Part shown: positions 1 to 9,307 of the stretch, in pieces
Layout of the letters: each line of letters opens with the position of its first letter
Position numbering within the stretch: position 1 is the first letter of the stretch
Assembly (NCBI RefSeq): GCF_932294415.1
Contig: NC_065535.1
Span: 81,489,862-81,553,861, forward strand
DNA from: Quercus robur
Lineage: Eukaryota; Streptophyta; Magnoliopsida; Fagales; Fagaceae
Length of the DNA stretch: 64,000 nucleotides
Reading direction: 5' to 3'
The notes under the pieces: generated by a model
Database searches by the model: none
Told to the model about the DNA's origin: nothing
Seen by the model: the letters and a program-made list of their open reading frames with translations, nothing else
Translations under genes and position numbers: made by a program

Positions 1-333
1 TGGGGAGAGAAAGGGTCATCGGCAAAGGCATGGGAGAGAAAGAAAGAGCAAATGGTGACCGGTGAGAGAGAAAGAGAGGAGATAAGCTCTGTGAGAGATT
101 TTTCCGTGAGAAAGAGAGAGATGAGTTGAAAGAAAAAACTAAGAGAAAACAAAAGTGAAAAGAATAAAATATATTATTTTGGTTTACAATTGTGCTACAG
201 TGCCATCATACATTTAGGATGGCACTATAGCACAATTGCAAGATTTTGCAAGTCCGGGTAATGGGCTATTTTTGTGCCTTGATGCTAAAATTTACCAACA
301 TATGGCCTATAGAAGACCGGTTGTGAATGCTCT
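1..333 (-). mobile_element. Harbinger-like MITE, truncated by window edge
   Basis: This is the end of a non-autonomous DNA transposon whose other copy lies at 14414-15317 in the opposite orientation. The shared parts are a purine-rich GAGA tract, an internal hairpin at about 187-238 built on caattgtgctacagt and its near complement, and a terminus reading gaatgctc followed by TTA at 334-336. A TTA next to a GAGCATC-type terminal inverted repeat is typical of PIF/Harbinger. The left end is outside the window, so the target duplication cannot be checked here. Confidence 0.55.
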
Positions 334-336
334 TAG

Positions 337-1137
337 TGCTTACTTGTATACCCAATCGGCTATAGCCTTACTTCTTCTTCTTCTTTTTAAGAATTAACAC
401 AAGCTTTTTTACAACATTTTTACAAATTAATATTATGGCTAACTGGTTTTCATTTAGACCCACCATTAACATCATTTTTTCATTTACCAATAATCATTCA
501 TCATATCAGCAAGTTGTACATTTTGTTTTTATAAAATAGTTTGTATCTCTATTAGCATTACTCTTTCTTTTCTTTTTTTTCTTTTTTTTTTTCTTTCAAA
601 TTTCTCTCTTATGTGTAATATATATACATATGAAAAGCTTGACCCAAAATTATGATATTTTTGCTCAAAATAAGACCTACTTGTTTTCATGCAAAAACTA
701 TCTCCAAGGATATATTAATTTTCTAAATGTCTAAATAGTCATTCTTTATCAAGAAATTTGTAACTTAACTAGAAATATTTTTAACGAAAATATTCAAGGT
801 TTAATCTTCTCTTCAACACCATAACTATTGAATCGTAAAAAAGAAAAAGAAAAAAAAAAAAGAAAGAAAGAAAAGAAGAAGTTGTTCTCAATTTCATATA
901 ATGAGAAAGTTTAATGAAAAGAGTTGTGTTTATTATTTTTATTTGATAATTGAGTTTTTGGACCTAAGAATGTGGATGATGAGTGATATTTTTTGCTTAG
1001 GGAAGAGAATATAGATATTCAACTAATGACTTCTGTTTCATTTAGATGTAGTTCTCAGTAAATTATGTTTTTTTTTTTTTTTTCTTAACTAGAATTAAAA
1101 AAAAAAAAAAAAATTATGTTACACTGCGAATCAAAAG
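337..1137. other. AT-rich intergenic DNA, no gene seen
   Basis: Low-complexity A/T tracts and poly-purine runs. I see no coding frame, RNA gene or clear transposon end in this stretch. Confidence 0.6.
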
Positions 1138-1345
1138 CATCAAACCATATTGTACATAAAATAAAACAAATAAAAATGGTACTCCTTAATAAAGGTAGGT
1201 AAGATATGCTATCTACTAATTTAAATACTGACATTGAGTTTGCATCAAACCATATTGTACATAAAATAAAACAAATAAAAATGGTACTCCTTAATAAAGG
1301 TAGGTAAGATATGCTATCTACTAATTTAAATACTGACATTGAGTT
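1138..1345. repeat. 104-bp direct tandem duplication
   Basis: Two adjacent, practically identical 104-bp units, each beginning gcatcaaaccatattg (1138 and 1242). An apparent 84-residue minus-strand frame over this area only reflects the duplication and is not a gene. Confidence 0.9.
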
Positions 1346-1440
1346 TGTTGAAGTGTGTTTGGAGTAGGTTTAATAGAAGGAGGGTAAAATGAGAATCTCT
1401 CTCTCTCTCTCTCTCTCTCTTTACATATATATATATACAC

Positions 1441-1592
1441 ACACATATTAAGGGCATACATTAACCATCCATTTTAAGAAATTTTTTATGAGGAATTAAA
1501 AAAAACTCTCAAAACAGTTAATCATTTTTTCATAAAAATTTCTTAAAATAGTTTACTAATGTGTACCCTAAGGGCACATGTTGGTAAAACCC
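1441..1592. mobile_element. MULE-type MITE, copy 1 of 3
   Basis: A foldback element whose arms pair over about 40 bp (gggcatacattaacc on the left against the complement of ctaatgtgtaccct on the right). It is the same family as 27048-27222 and 37907-38097, which have perfect 9-bp duplications. The left terminus has run into a TA/CA microsatellite, so the boundary is approximate. The right end is the CCC at 1590-1592. Confidence 0.6.
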
Positions 1593-1999
1593 TATATATA
1601 TCCTTTTGTGGATTTAATGGTGCCAAGGTGTACAGTCCAAAGTTAGAAGGGAGGTCAATGTAATTTGAGTAAAGCTCGTGAGAGAAGAGTGCAATTTTCT
1701 TTTCCTTTTTTTATTATATGATATTCTGTTATTATTTGATTTGACATGAGGGGTAATTATACAAAACTCTCCGAGAATATATACCATAAACGCATACTTC
1801 CTCTTCTTATATAATAGTAAGTTTTATTAATTATATTCATAGTGGGATTCATAATTCATGCAAAATGGAGAGTTTACATTTATGGTACTTCTTTATAAAT
1901 TTTCAAGATAAGTTAATAGCTGATGACTAGTATAAATGTTCCAATAATGTAGTATCATTAAATTATTGTTTTTCCAAAGTGACAAAAATTAAAAAAAAA

Positions 2000-2034
<35 letters not shown>

Positions 2035-3075
2035 TATTTGAGTTACCATGTAATACCTACTAATGAATTTGACCTATGTCACTTTATAATGTGAAACATA
2101 AGTTAATAAGTTAATAAAGGATATAACCAGGGGCACGCCAAGTTCAGCCCAAGAGTTGGTTATTCTGACTTGGCCAAAATAAATAAGTGAATATATATAT
2201 ATATATATATATTTTTTTTTTTTTTAAATTTTTGACCCCCTAATATAAAAATTTGAACACTTTGACTAAACCCAACTGAAATAAACTTGAATATGATGAT
2301 CTTAATAATATCTTGACCTTTAAAAAAAAATGCCAACAATAAACCAATTTGATCTTTAATCCGGGAAAAAAAATAGTAAGTCTAATAATAAATGTAAAAA
2401 TTTGTTGATCTTAAACTTAAAAAGAAAAAAAGAAAAAAAAAGACCCATTTAGATCTTAACAAATTTCAAATAAATCAATAAAAAAAATCCCAACCGATAA
2501 GAGAAGAGGCAATTGTAAAATTTCATAAATTTGTGTGTATTTTTTTTTATAATGTATATTTAAGTTCTTTTTTTTGTTTTAGATTTTTTATAATTTATGT
2601 TTGATACTTACTCTTATAAAAAATAATAATAAAATACAAAAATTGGAGCCGCGACTTTGATATAACAAGATCATTGTCACATATCCTGTCACTGTTTGTC
2701 AAAGTGACCAAAAAAAAGAAGATTTGGTATAGGTACTGTCGTGAGTTGAGTATTAACAAATCTGATAAAATTACTATTATGTCTTATTTAGGTATCAATG
2801 TATAAAATACCTCTAAAACATCATAAAGGCATCAAAGAATTATTCCATGAAGGCATGAAACTTATATGTTTGAATCTCAAACTCACATTAAGTTCAAGAT
2901 AAATACTCTGAGTCTGAGTTCCAAAATAATTTAGATACTTATAAATCTATATCTTTTTCCGTCTTGATTCCTAAACTAAAATGCTGTTGTAGTATGAAGC
3001 TAACTAAGGTGATGTATCAGGGTTCTACCATGGGGAACTTCAGACTTTTACATGATATTGACTCAAACCATATAG
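1593..3075. other. AT-rich intergenic DNA with degenerate repeat
   Basis: Long A/T tracts and TA microsatellites (about 2010-2036 and 2192-2210). The part around 2130-2300 resembles 27358-27570 and 49216-49345 (shared gaccccctaa... block), so it is probably a decayed dispersed repeat. No gene seen. Confidence 0.5.
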
Positions 3076-3144
3076 GCGGGACAGGTTTCAGAAAAGCAAC
3101 CATTAAGGAATATATATATGCGGGACAGGTTTCAGAAAAGCAAC
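3076..3144. repeat. Short tandem duplication interrupted by the solo LTR
   Basis: The block cgggacaggtttcagaaaag plus caaccattaaggaatatat occurs at about 3077-3119 and begins again at 3121. The second copy is cut by the LTR at 3145 and resumes at 3752 after it. Confidence 0.8.
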
Positions 3145-3751
3145 TGTGGGGCCCGACAACAGATGGGCCAGGTCCACCTATTCACAGGAATACTTAAGGC
3201 CCAGGCCGAAGAGGATAGTAGTCCCAGCCCAATAAACGCAAAGCACCAATGGGCCATAGAAATCGCCGAGGAGGGTACAGTCCTCGGCTAGCCCAGAGCT
3301 ACACTAAGGAAAGGGGTAAAAGCGGCATAGGGATAATCTTGTAAGAAATCTAAAATATCTAGGAAAGGCTGCCCAAACTACCTGCCCTAGACGGAGCTTT
3401 GTCTTTCACAGAGTCGTGTCTCTTTAGCCTACTCAACCACTCCCAACAACTCAGGTCTTAAACTGATGGGACAAGTGTCAGGCTAGGAAAGTTCGACCCT
3501 ACACGTGGACGAAGGAAATTGAATGCATGTTAATATAAAAGGAAAATTTGCAACCTAAAAAAGGGGCCTTCCAGAAAGAAGAGGACCAAAGGGGTGAACA
3601 CCTCTAAATCATGCAGGAAAAACTTAACAAAACCACAGCCGAGTAAACATGACTTAGCCTTTCGACCCCACTCTCTACAAATAATATTGCACGGGTCCAT
3701 TTACGTGCGAACCCAATCCTACCGTGGTCCAACGCAAATCGTGTCCCTACA
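3145..3751 (+). mobile_element. Solo LTR, E1 family (607 bp)
   Basis: A single LTR starting tgtgggg and ending ccctaca, the same length (607 bp) as the two LTRs of the complete element at 4391-9914 and different at only a few sites. It is flanked by the 5-bp target-site duplication gcaac (3140-3144 and 3752-3756). It carries the promoter-like TATA segment taatataaaagg. Such a structure normally results from recombination between the two LTRs of a complete copy. Confidence 0.95.
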
Positions 3752-3756
3752 GCAAC

Positions 3757-4385
3757 CATTAAGGAATATATATATATATATATATATATATTTGTCTGGA
3801 TAATATTTTACGTCAAAGTAGCGTGATTGACTTGTTATTTATTATTGCTTATTAAATAAAAAAATGTCTCATATTTAATTGCTTTTCTATTTTCTCATGC
3901 GCATTGCATGAGTTATTAACTAGTTATTATTATATAATAAAAATTGTGTCGTTATTAATGTGGTTGTGCCTAGTGTATGCATTTTCCTTTTTTATGAATT
4001 GTTTTTGTTATAGTATGTAATGTGACACTATAAGTATAATGAAATAATTAATATAGTTGGTCTAAGAAAAATTATGTTGTCAAAATTTTAAAAATTCTAC
4101 TCTGATTAAAATTCTTTTACCAAAAGTTTTTAGGAATTAAAATATATTTTATTATTTTATTTTATATTATTTTAATAATTTATTATTATTCTATATTTTA
4201 ATAAAGAATTTGGGTCCTACACATCATATACTTATATTATGTGGTTTGATATAAGTATTATAAATTGTACAACCTAATTTAGCCACGTGACTAATTCTCA
4301 ACAAACAAAAAAATGATTAACATAGTTTATTTTAAATGCAAAAAATATTAACAAAATTTATACACAAAAAAGAAAAGAAAAGAAA
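3757..4385. other. AT-rich spacer between LTR insertions
   Basis: TA microsatellite (about 3766-3791) followed by A/T-rich sequence up to the next LTR insertion. No gene seen. Confidence 0.6.
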
Positions 4386-4390
4386 ACTAC

Positions 4391-4997
4391 TGTGGGGCCC
4401 GACAACAGATGGGCCAGGTCCACCTATTCACAGGAATACTTAAGGCCCAGGCCGAAGAGGATAGTAGTCCCAGCCCAATAAACGCAAAGCACCAATGGGC
4501 CATAGAAACCGCCGAGGAGGGTACAGTCCTCGGCTAGCCCAGAGCTACACTAAGGAAAGGGGTAAAAGCGGCATAGGGATAATCTTGTAAGAAATCTAAA
4601 ATATCTAGGAAAGGCTGCCCAAACTACCTGCCCTAGACGGAGCTTTGCCTCTCACAGAGTCGTGTCTCTTTAGCCTACTCAACCACTCCCAACAACTCAG
4701 GTCTTAAACTGATGGGACAAGTGTCAGGCTAGGAAAGTTCGACCCTACACGTGGACGAAGGAAATTGAATGCATGTTAATATAAAAGGAAAATTTGCAAC
4801 CTAAAAAAGGGGCCTTCCAGAAAGAAGAGGACCAAAGGGGTGAACACCTCTAAATCATGCAGGAAAAACTTAACAAAACCACAGCCGAGTAAACATGACT
4901 TAGCCTTTCGACCCCACTCTCTACAAATGATATTGCACGGGTCCATTTACGTGCGAACCCAATCCTACCGTGGTCCAACGCAAATCGTGTCCCTACA
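4391..4997 (+). repeat. 5' LTR of E1
   Basis: Starts tgtgggg and ends ctaca. It contains a palindromic stem (gccgaggag...cctcggc) near position 120 of the LTR and a TATA-like segment (taatataaaagg) about 380 bp in, consistent with the U3/R border. Confidence 0.93.
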
Positions 4998-4999
4998 AT

Positions 5000-5015
5000 T
5001 GGCGCCGTCTGTGGG
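5000..5015 (+). promoter_or_regulatory. Primer-binding site of E1
   Basis: TGGCGCCGTCTGTGGG lies two bases after the 5' LTR. The first nine bases are complementary to the 3' end of plant tRNA-Asp (…CGGCGCCA). The later bases diverge from it, so the primer identity is not certain. Confidence 0.7.
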
Positions 5016-5024
5016 AAGGCTTGC

Positions 5025-5213
5025 ATGTTAGCTCGCGCAGTGGTGAAGTTGAGCTTCTCTCGAACAAGGGGCTATGAAGGTGCCTATATCACCGGCGACA
5101 TATTGCTGATACTCCAACATAAGCTCTTGCTAGGGGCTACGTTCCACGTTGTCAACGACATGGACAAGCCTAGGGGCTTCAAACACCAAGCCAGCTCCCC
5201 CCACCTTATTTGA
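5025..5213 (+). CDS. Leader ORF of E1, unknown function
   Basis: A 62-residue frame starting MLARAVVKLSF just downstream of the primer-binding site. The E2 element has the corresponding protein (ALARAAVELSF...) at about 33707-33925 on the minus strand, continuing in a single frame to ...TLFEEL. In E1 the same homology moves to another frame near 5150, where the ORF at 5149-6276 takes over (SPTLFEEL versus PPTLFEEL). So either E1 has a frameshift or the two frames are joined. I do not recognise the family; it does not look like gag. Confidence 0.4.
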   Translation: MLARAVVKLSFSRTRGYEGAYITGDILLILQHKLLLGATFHVVNDMDKPRGFKHQASSPHLI

Positions 5214-6276
5214 GGAGCTAAACCTTCAGAAAACAAGCTACTTACAAAGAAAAATACAAGTTTTGGACAGAACCAAGGCCTTGCATGGTCCTCGGACCCA
5301 AGCCTCTGGGGAAACCAACTACTTAAAAAGAAAAATACAAGTTTTGGACAGAACCAAGGCCTTGCATGGTCCTCGGACCCAAGCCTCTGGGGAAACCAAC
5401 TACTTACAAAGAAAAATACAAGTTTTGGACAGAACCAAGGCCTTGCATGGTCCTCGGACCCAAGCCTCTGGGGAAACCAACTACTTAAAAAGAAAAATAC
5501 AAGTTTTGGACAGAACCAAGGCCTTGCATGGTCCTCGGACCCAAGCCTCTGGGGAAACCAACTACTTAAAAAGAAAAATACAAGTTTTGGACAGAACCAA
5601 GGCCTTGCATGGTCCTCGGACCCAAGCCTCTGGGGAAACCAACTACTTACAAAGAAAAATACAAGTTTTGGACAGAACCAAGGCCTTGCATGGTCCTCGG
5701 ACCCAAGCCTCTGGGGAAACCAACTACTTAAAAAGAAAAATACAAGTTTTGGACAGAACCAAGGCCTTGCATGGTCCTCGGACCCAAGCCTCTGGGGAAA
5801 CCAACTACTTAAAAAGAAGAATACAAGTTTTGGACAGAACCAAGGCCTTGCATGGTCCTCGGACTCAAGCCTCTGGGGAAACCAACTACTTAAAAAGAAT
5901 CATACAAGTTTTGGACAGAACCAAGGCCTTGCATGGTCCTCGGACCCAAGCCTCTGGGGAAACCAACTACTTAAAAAGAAAAATACAAGTTTTGGACAGA
6001 ACCAAGGCCTTGCATGGTCCTCGGACCCAAGCCTCTGGGGAAACCAACTACTTAAAAAGAAGAATACAAGTTTTGGACAGAACCAAGGCCTTGCATGGTC
6101 CTCGGACTCAAGCCTCTGGGGAAACCAACTACTTAAAAAGAATCATACAAGTTTTGGACAGAACCAAGGCCTTGCATGGTCCTCGGACCCAAGCCTCTGG
6201 GGAAACCAACTACTTAAAGGGAAGCATACAAGTCTCGGACCCTCAACACCAAAAGGGCCGATATGAAATGGAGTAA
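5149..6276 (+). CDS. Repeat ORF spanning the E1 tandem array
   Basis: A 375-residue open frame made almost entirely of twelve 27-residue repeats (consensus core IQVLDRTKALHGPRTQASGE, then TNYLKRK). It stays open because the DNA unit is 81 bp, exactly 27 codons. The N-terminal 28 residues continue the leader homology. In E2 the equivalent unit is 80 bp and the frame is lost. The repeat is rich in K/R, with no recognised domain. It may be translated or may simply be a lucky frame through a non-coding array; I lean to the latter. Confidence 0.3.
   Translation: MSTTWTSLGASNTKPAPPTLFEELNLQKTSYLQRKIQVLDRTKALHGPRTQASGETNYLKRKIQVLDRTKALHGPRTQASGETNYLQRKIQVLDRTKALHGPRTQASGETNYLKRKIQVLDRTKALHGPRTQASGETNYLKRKIQVLDRTKALHGPRTQASGETNYLQRKIQVLDRTKALHGPRTQASGETNYLKRKIQVLDRTKALHGPRTQASGETNYLKRRIQVLDRTKALHGPRTQASGETNYLKRIIQVLDRTKALHGPRTQASGETNYLKRKIQVLDRTKALHGPRTQASGETNYLKRRIQVLDRTKALHGPRTQASGETNYLKRIIQVLDRTKALHGPRTQASGETNYLKGSIQVSDPQHQKGRYEME
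5239..6240 (+). repeat. 81-bp tandem array, 12 full copies plus a partial
   Basis: Units repeat every 81 bp from 5239 to 6210, followed by a degenerate thirteenth. Units differ mainly at the junction codons (CAA/AAA and AAA/AGA/ATC). Units 7-9 and 10-12 carry the same ordered variants, including the shared ggactcaag variant in the middle unit, so a 243-bp block was duplicated as a whole. This indicates unequal exchange within the array. Confidence 0.95.
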
Positions 6277-6759
6277 CATGTTTCTAAAAACATAATCAAA
6301 GTCGCTCGATGCTCAGTCACCCCCTTCAATGAATTATTTGGAGTTCATCGTTTCTCGGACAGCATTCCCGCACATATCACGGGACGTTCAACCGATACCA
6401 AGGTTAGTTTCCTGAATTTAACTTATTGTCAATTATTATTATGCCTGGTAGTATAGGTAAGTTAGAACGAATTAGAACGAGTTGAATCGTGTTTCAAGGG
6501 GCTCCTGCCCTAAGTAGCGCTGAGAGAAAGCACATACGGGGAGTACACTCATTCACGAGATGATGTGCCAAAAGAACCATACCCAAAAACAAGTATATAA
6601 ACTGCTATTTTTATTACGATGAAGAAATAGTACATCGTGCAATGAAAAGCTGGAATCAGCCTGCGTCAAAGCTTACTACATGAGTACTACATAAGTAAGA
6701 AAAAGAAAAATACAAGAAAGCTGTAGAAAGCCGAGGAGGTATGTCGGAGGAAAGGTTGG

Positions 6760-6954
6760 CTACAGCTCCGAGACCTTATTCTTCCCCCGCACCCTTACCT
6801 GCCCATAACTCAGGCAGCCAAAAAGACCCAACTTGAACCTGACACCGTTGAAGAAAAGGTGCAGGGAGTTGAAGGTGATGGGGCTTTCTCTAAATATACA
6901 CCTGCCGCAAAGCAGAGGCGCTGATGGAGGAAAACCCTTCTTCTGCCATACCAA
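6760..6954 (-). CDS. Antisense ORF A2 of E1, unknown protein
   Basis: A 64-residue frame running from MVWQKK to ...KNKVSEL. The E2 counterpart (31855-32049) is the same length and aligns without gaps, sharing SLHL, FNGVR, KLG, CLSYG and KNKV and ending at the same stop. It overlaps the 3' part of A1 in another frame by about 65 bp, so A1 and A2 could be joined by splicing or frameshifting, or A2 could be the true C-terminus. No known domain recognised. Confidence 0.35.
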   Translation of the reverse strand: MVWQKKGFPPSAPLLCGRCIFRESPITFNSLHLFFNGVRFKLGLFGCLSYGQVRVRGKNKVSEL

Positions 6955-7147
6955 AGTGTTGGCATGAACAGAGACTGCTTCGGATTTTGGCTAAAAAAGG
7001 GAGAGACGCCGTTCTCCCTGGGTGGAGATGGAAAACTCTCCTGAACTTGTGCTTCCTGTGTCCATACCTTACTGTTATAAGCCTCATGAAGACACGGCGC
7101 TTCTGCGGCGGAGACATTTCTTTCTTCCCAACCCTCACTTTCAACAT
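6890..7147 (-). CDS. Antisense ORF A1 of E1, unknown basic protein
   Basis: I take the start at MLKVRVGKKE (7147), because that methionine aligns with the start of the E2 counterpart at 31662. The frame is also open upstream to 7246. The 85-residue products of E1 and E2 align end to end without gaps, sharing SPPQ, VRYG, RKHKF, KIRS and CSCQ. The protein is rich in R and K. The segment around KIRS also resembles antisense ORF B of the same element. Function unknown. Confidence 0.4.
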   Translation of the reverse strand: MLKVRVGKKEMSPPQKRRVFMRLITVRYGHRKHKFRRVFHLHPGRTASLPFLAKIRSSLCSCQHFGMAEEGFSSISASALRQVYI

Positions 7148-7585
7148 GTAATGCCAAGAAGGGAGAACTCCGAATATGGAAGCTGTGATGTGGGAGAAAA
7201 TCTGAAGGATTTGTGCGTATATAAAGCAACCTTCTCTCCTTCCCATTTATTGGAAAAGACAAGGTTATGGCAGTCAACTCATGTGGCTTCCCAAGAAACG
7301 CTACAGACAAAACAGTCTTGGCTCAACTTCCAACATCAATTGCAACCACAAGATTAAAAAGCCTCGTAAAGGTGCACCTCGGTCCCCGTGACATCAGAGA
7401 GTACCACGTGGCCAGAAGTTGCGGAAATATCTCTTAAATCAGGGGCTAGGTGGATTCGTGGCCCCGGGCCCGCTTTGGGTAAGGGCCCAGGTACTTTGGC
7501 CGACGCCGAGCAATGACCATGGCCGAGAACAACCACTGTTAAGCACCTCGGGAAATGCTCAAAGGAAGGGAAAACTTGAACTCAA

Positions 7586-7880
7586 GGTCTCGGACAGAAC
7601 CTAAGGCTTGCATGGTCCTCGGACTCAAGCTAAAAGAGAAAACCAAGTGCTAATGCGGACATTGGTCTCGGACAGAACCTAAGGCTTGCATGGTCCTCGG
7701 ACTCAAGCTAAAAGGGAAAACCAAGTACTAATGCGGACATTGGTCTCGGACAGAACCTAAGGCTTGCATGGTCCTCGGGCTCAAACTAAAAGGAAAAATC
7801 AAGTACATAAGATAAAACGCATAAATCCTGAACAAAACCCAGGTTTTGCAAAGTCCTCGGACTCAGGCTGCCCGGGAAAT
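7586..7880 (+). repeat. Secondary 78-bp repeats between antisense blocks
   Basis: Units beginning ggtctcggacagaacctaag at 7586, 7664 and 7742 (78-bp period), then a more diverged fourth. They are a divergent version of the main 81-bp unit (shared gacagaacc, tcctcgga and ggactcaag). E2 has one to two degenerate units in the same relative place (about 31085-31240). Confidence 0.85.
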
Positions 7881-8508
7881 CAACTGCCCAAATGAAGAAA
7901 CTTCTCGGCTTAAATACTGGAAAAGGTTAAGGCTCGCGTATCATCGAGATGGCAGAACAACCTAATGATCGTCAACTTAAAGAGGCCATTCATCCGGTGG
8001 GTAACACGTCCTCGGATAGCTACTTCTTATATCTAATCGGAGCATTTAATACCCATCACGGCTAATTTTAAGACAAGTCTCATTCCACACTGGTCGGATT
8101 GCTACGTTGAATAATTATTTTATTAAAGTCATCGTGGCATCTTTTTATCAACGATTACTTTGGCCTTATTTCTTATTAATTGAAATGCTATACTATTATG
8201 CCGAGCAGCGCATTCACATTTGTTAAAGTATATAAACAAGACATACGAAATAGAGTAACAATCACTTTTATTAATATGAAAAATTGTTACAACCTACAAG
8301 GAAGGGCTTAAATGAGCCAATACAAAAAATGAACTGCTAAAACAGTAACAACATCCGTAACACAAATAATTAAACCATCAGGTGTCTTCTGAATTCGCCT
8401 TCAAAGTTTTTCTGAAATCTATGCCTCAGTACTGTTCACATCAGGAGAAGATCCTTATACAAAAATAATGAAGGACAAGGAAGAAGAATTGGAACACATG
8501 GAAGCACT

Positions 8509-8847
8509 TCAGCAAGCTCTTGTTGCTGAAAAAAGTAAGGGAAAAAGAAGATGGAAGACATGAGCGGGAAGGAGGAGAAGAAGAGGGAAGCAATGAAAAG
8601 AAAGTAAAAGGAGCAAAAGAGGGAAAAGGGGAGTCATATTAGGTATGCTCATGAGAGAGCAGATGGAGATGACAAGGGAGGTTTTTGACTCGGCCACACC
8701 GGAAATAGGATGTGACGAGCCCCTGCTTCGGATTTTGGCTAAAAGAATGGGGAGACAAACCTTGAGTCTCCACCACCCTTTCCCTGACCGAGCCATCTCA
8801 AGTTTCGTTAAGGTATGGTGTTTCTGGGAAAGGAGGGATTCATTCAT
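8509..8847 (-). CDS. Antisense ORF B of E1, unknown protein
   Basis: A 112-residue frame starting MNESLLSQKHHTLTKLEMAR. The first 75 residues align with the E2 product (30103-30330): both contain LTKLEMARSG, GWWRLK, KIRSR and SLMSI. The remaining C-terminus is leucine-rich low complexity from a CT-rich stretch and is not conserved in frame. A conserved TATA box lies about 115 bp upstream. The KIRSR region resembles ORF A1, suggesting that A and B arose by duplication. Function unknown. Confidence 0.4.
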   Translation of the reverse strand: MNESLLSQKHHTLTKLEMARSGKGWWRLKVCLPILLAKIRSRGSSHPISGVAESKTSLVISICSLMSIPNMTPLFPLLLLLLSFHCFPLLLLLPAHVFHLLFPLLFSATRAC

Positions 8848-8960
8848 GGTTGATCACTATGGGGGACGTGTTATCGACTGAGGAATAACCAGAGGGAAGA
8901 AGGGGATTCTGAGAAGGGTCTAAGGGATTCGCATATGAGAGAATCACCTTCTTATCTTCT

Positions 8961-8973
8961 CTCTTTATATAGG
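8961..8973 (-). promoter_or_regulatory. TATA box of antisense block B (E1)
   Basis: Minus-strand sequence cctatataaagag, identical to the one at 29952-29964 in E2, with agaagataagaag versus agaagaaacaag following. Its position, about 115 bp before ORF B, fits a plant core promoter. Confidence 0.6.
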
Positions 8974-9289
8974 GAAAAAGACGAGGGTACGTGACACGCT
9001 CCGATCCTCTAAGAAATCTGCTAGTAAATGCAAAACCGTTTCGTTTCTCCAAGCTATCCATAACCGCTAGATTTAAGAGGCCTCGTAAAAGGAAGACATT
9101 AAAAGCGCACTACGGCTAACCAAACGGAATAAACGCCTCACGCGTAAGTCAAGGGAAATACCTCGTAGACCGGCGCATTCCTTGGGGAGGTGGAAAGTCG
9201 CAGACGTTGATTAAGGGCCGAACTTAATGAGCCGCAATAGAGTCTCGGTATCATCAAAACCCACCTTTCCAACCGAGGAGTTGGATAGC

Positions 9290-9307
9290 AGGGTTTTGAG
9301 GGGCTAT
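9290..9307 (+). other. Polypurine tract of E1
   Basis: agggttttgaggggctat directly precedes the 3' LTR. The same string precedes the 3' LTR of E2 on its own strand (29617-29634), which supports common ancestry of the two elements. Confidence 0.8.

Larger units (their letters stand above)
6600..7230 (-). other. Antisense block A of E1 (transcription-unit-like)
   Basis: On the minus strand this block reads as leader, ORF A1, ORF A2, then a 3' end with an A-rich polyadenylation-like segment (complement of tttttattacgatgaag, about 6609-6625). The homologous block in E2 is at about 31550-32200 on the plus strand, again opposite to its element. Both copies preserve the same order and the same C-terminal stop. 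There are no RNA data; transcription is inferred from the conserved layout. Confidence 0.45.
8240..8980 (-). other. Antisense block B of E1 (transcription-unit-like)
   Basis: Reading on the minus strand: TATA box (8961-8973), ORF B (8847-8509), a pyrimidine-rich stretch, a second conserved segment around 8390-8450 (actgaggcatagatt..., matching E2 30567-30620), then a 3' end with an AATAAA-like signal near 8262-8272. E2 carries every one of these in the same order at 29952-30740. Confidence 0.5.

Noticed and set aside
1085-1339. 84-residue frame with an internal protein repeat
   Set aside because: Explained by the 104-bp tandem duplication at 1138-1345; no other support.
3594-3803. Repeated frame starting MNTSKSCRKNLTKP in three places
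   Set aside because: Identical because it lies in the LTRs (also 4840 and 9757). It runs into flanking DNA at different points and is not a conserved protein.
5239-6240. CRISPR-like regular repeats
   Set aside because: Units are contiguous without unique spacers, in a plant retrotransposon; an ordinary tandem array. The same holds for 32657-33691.
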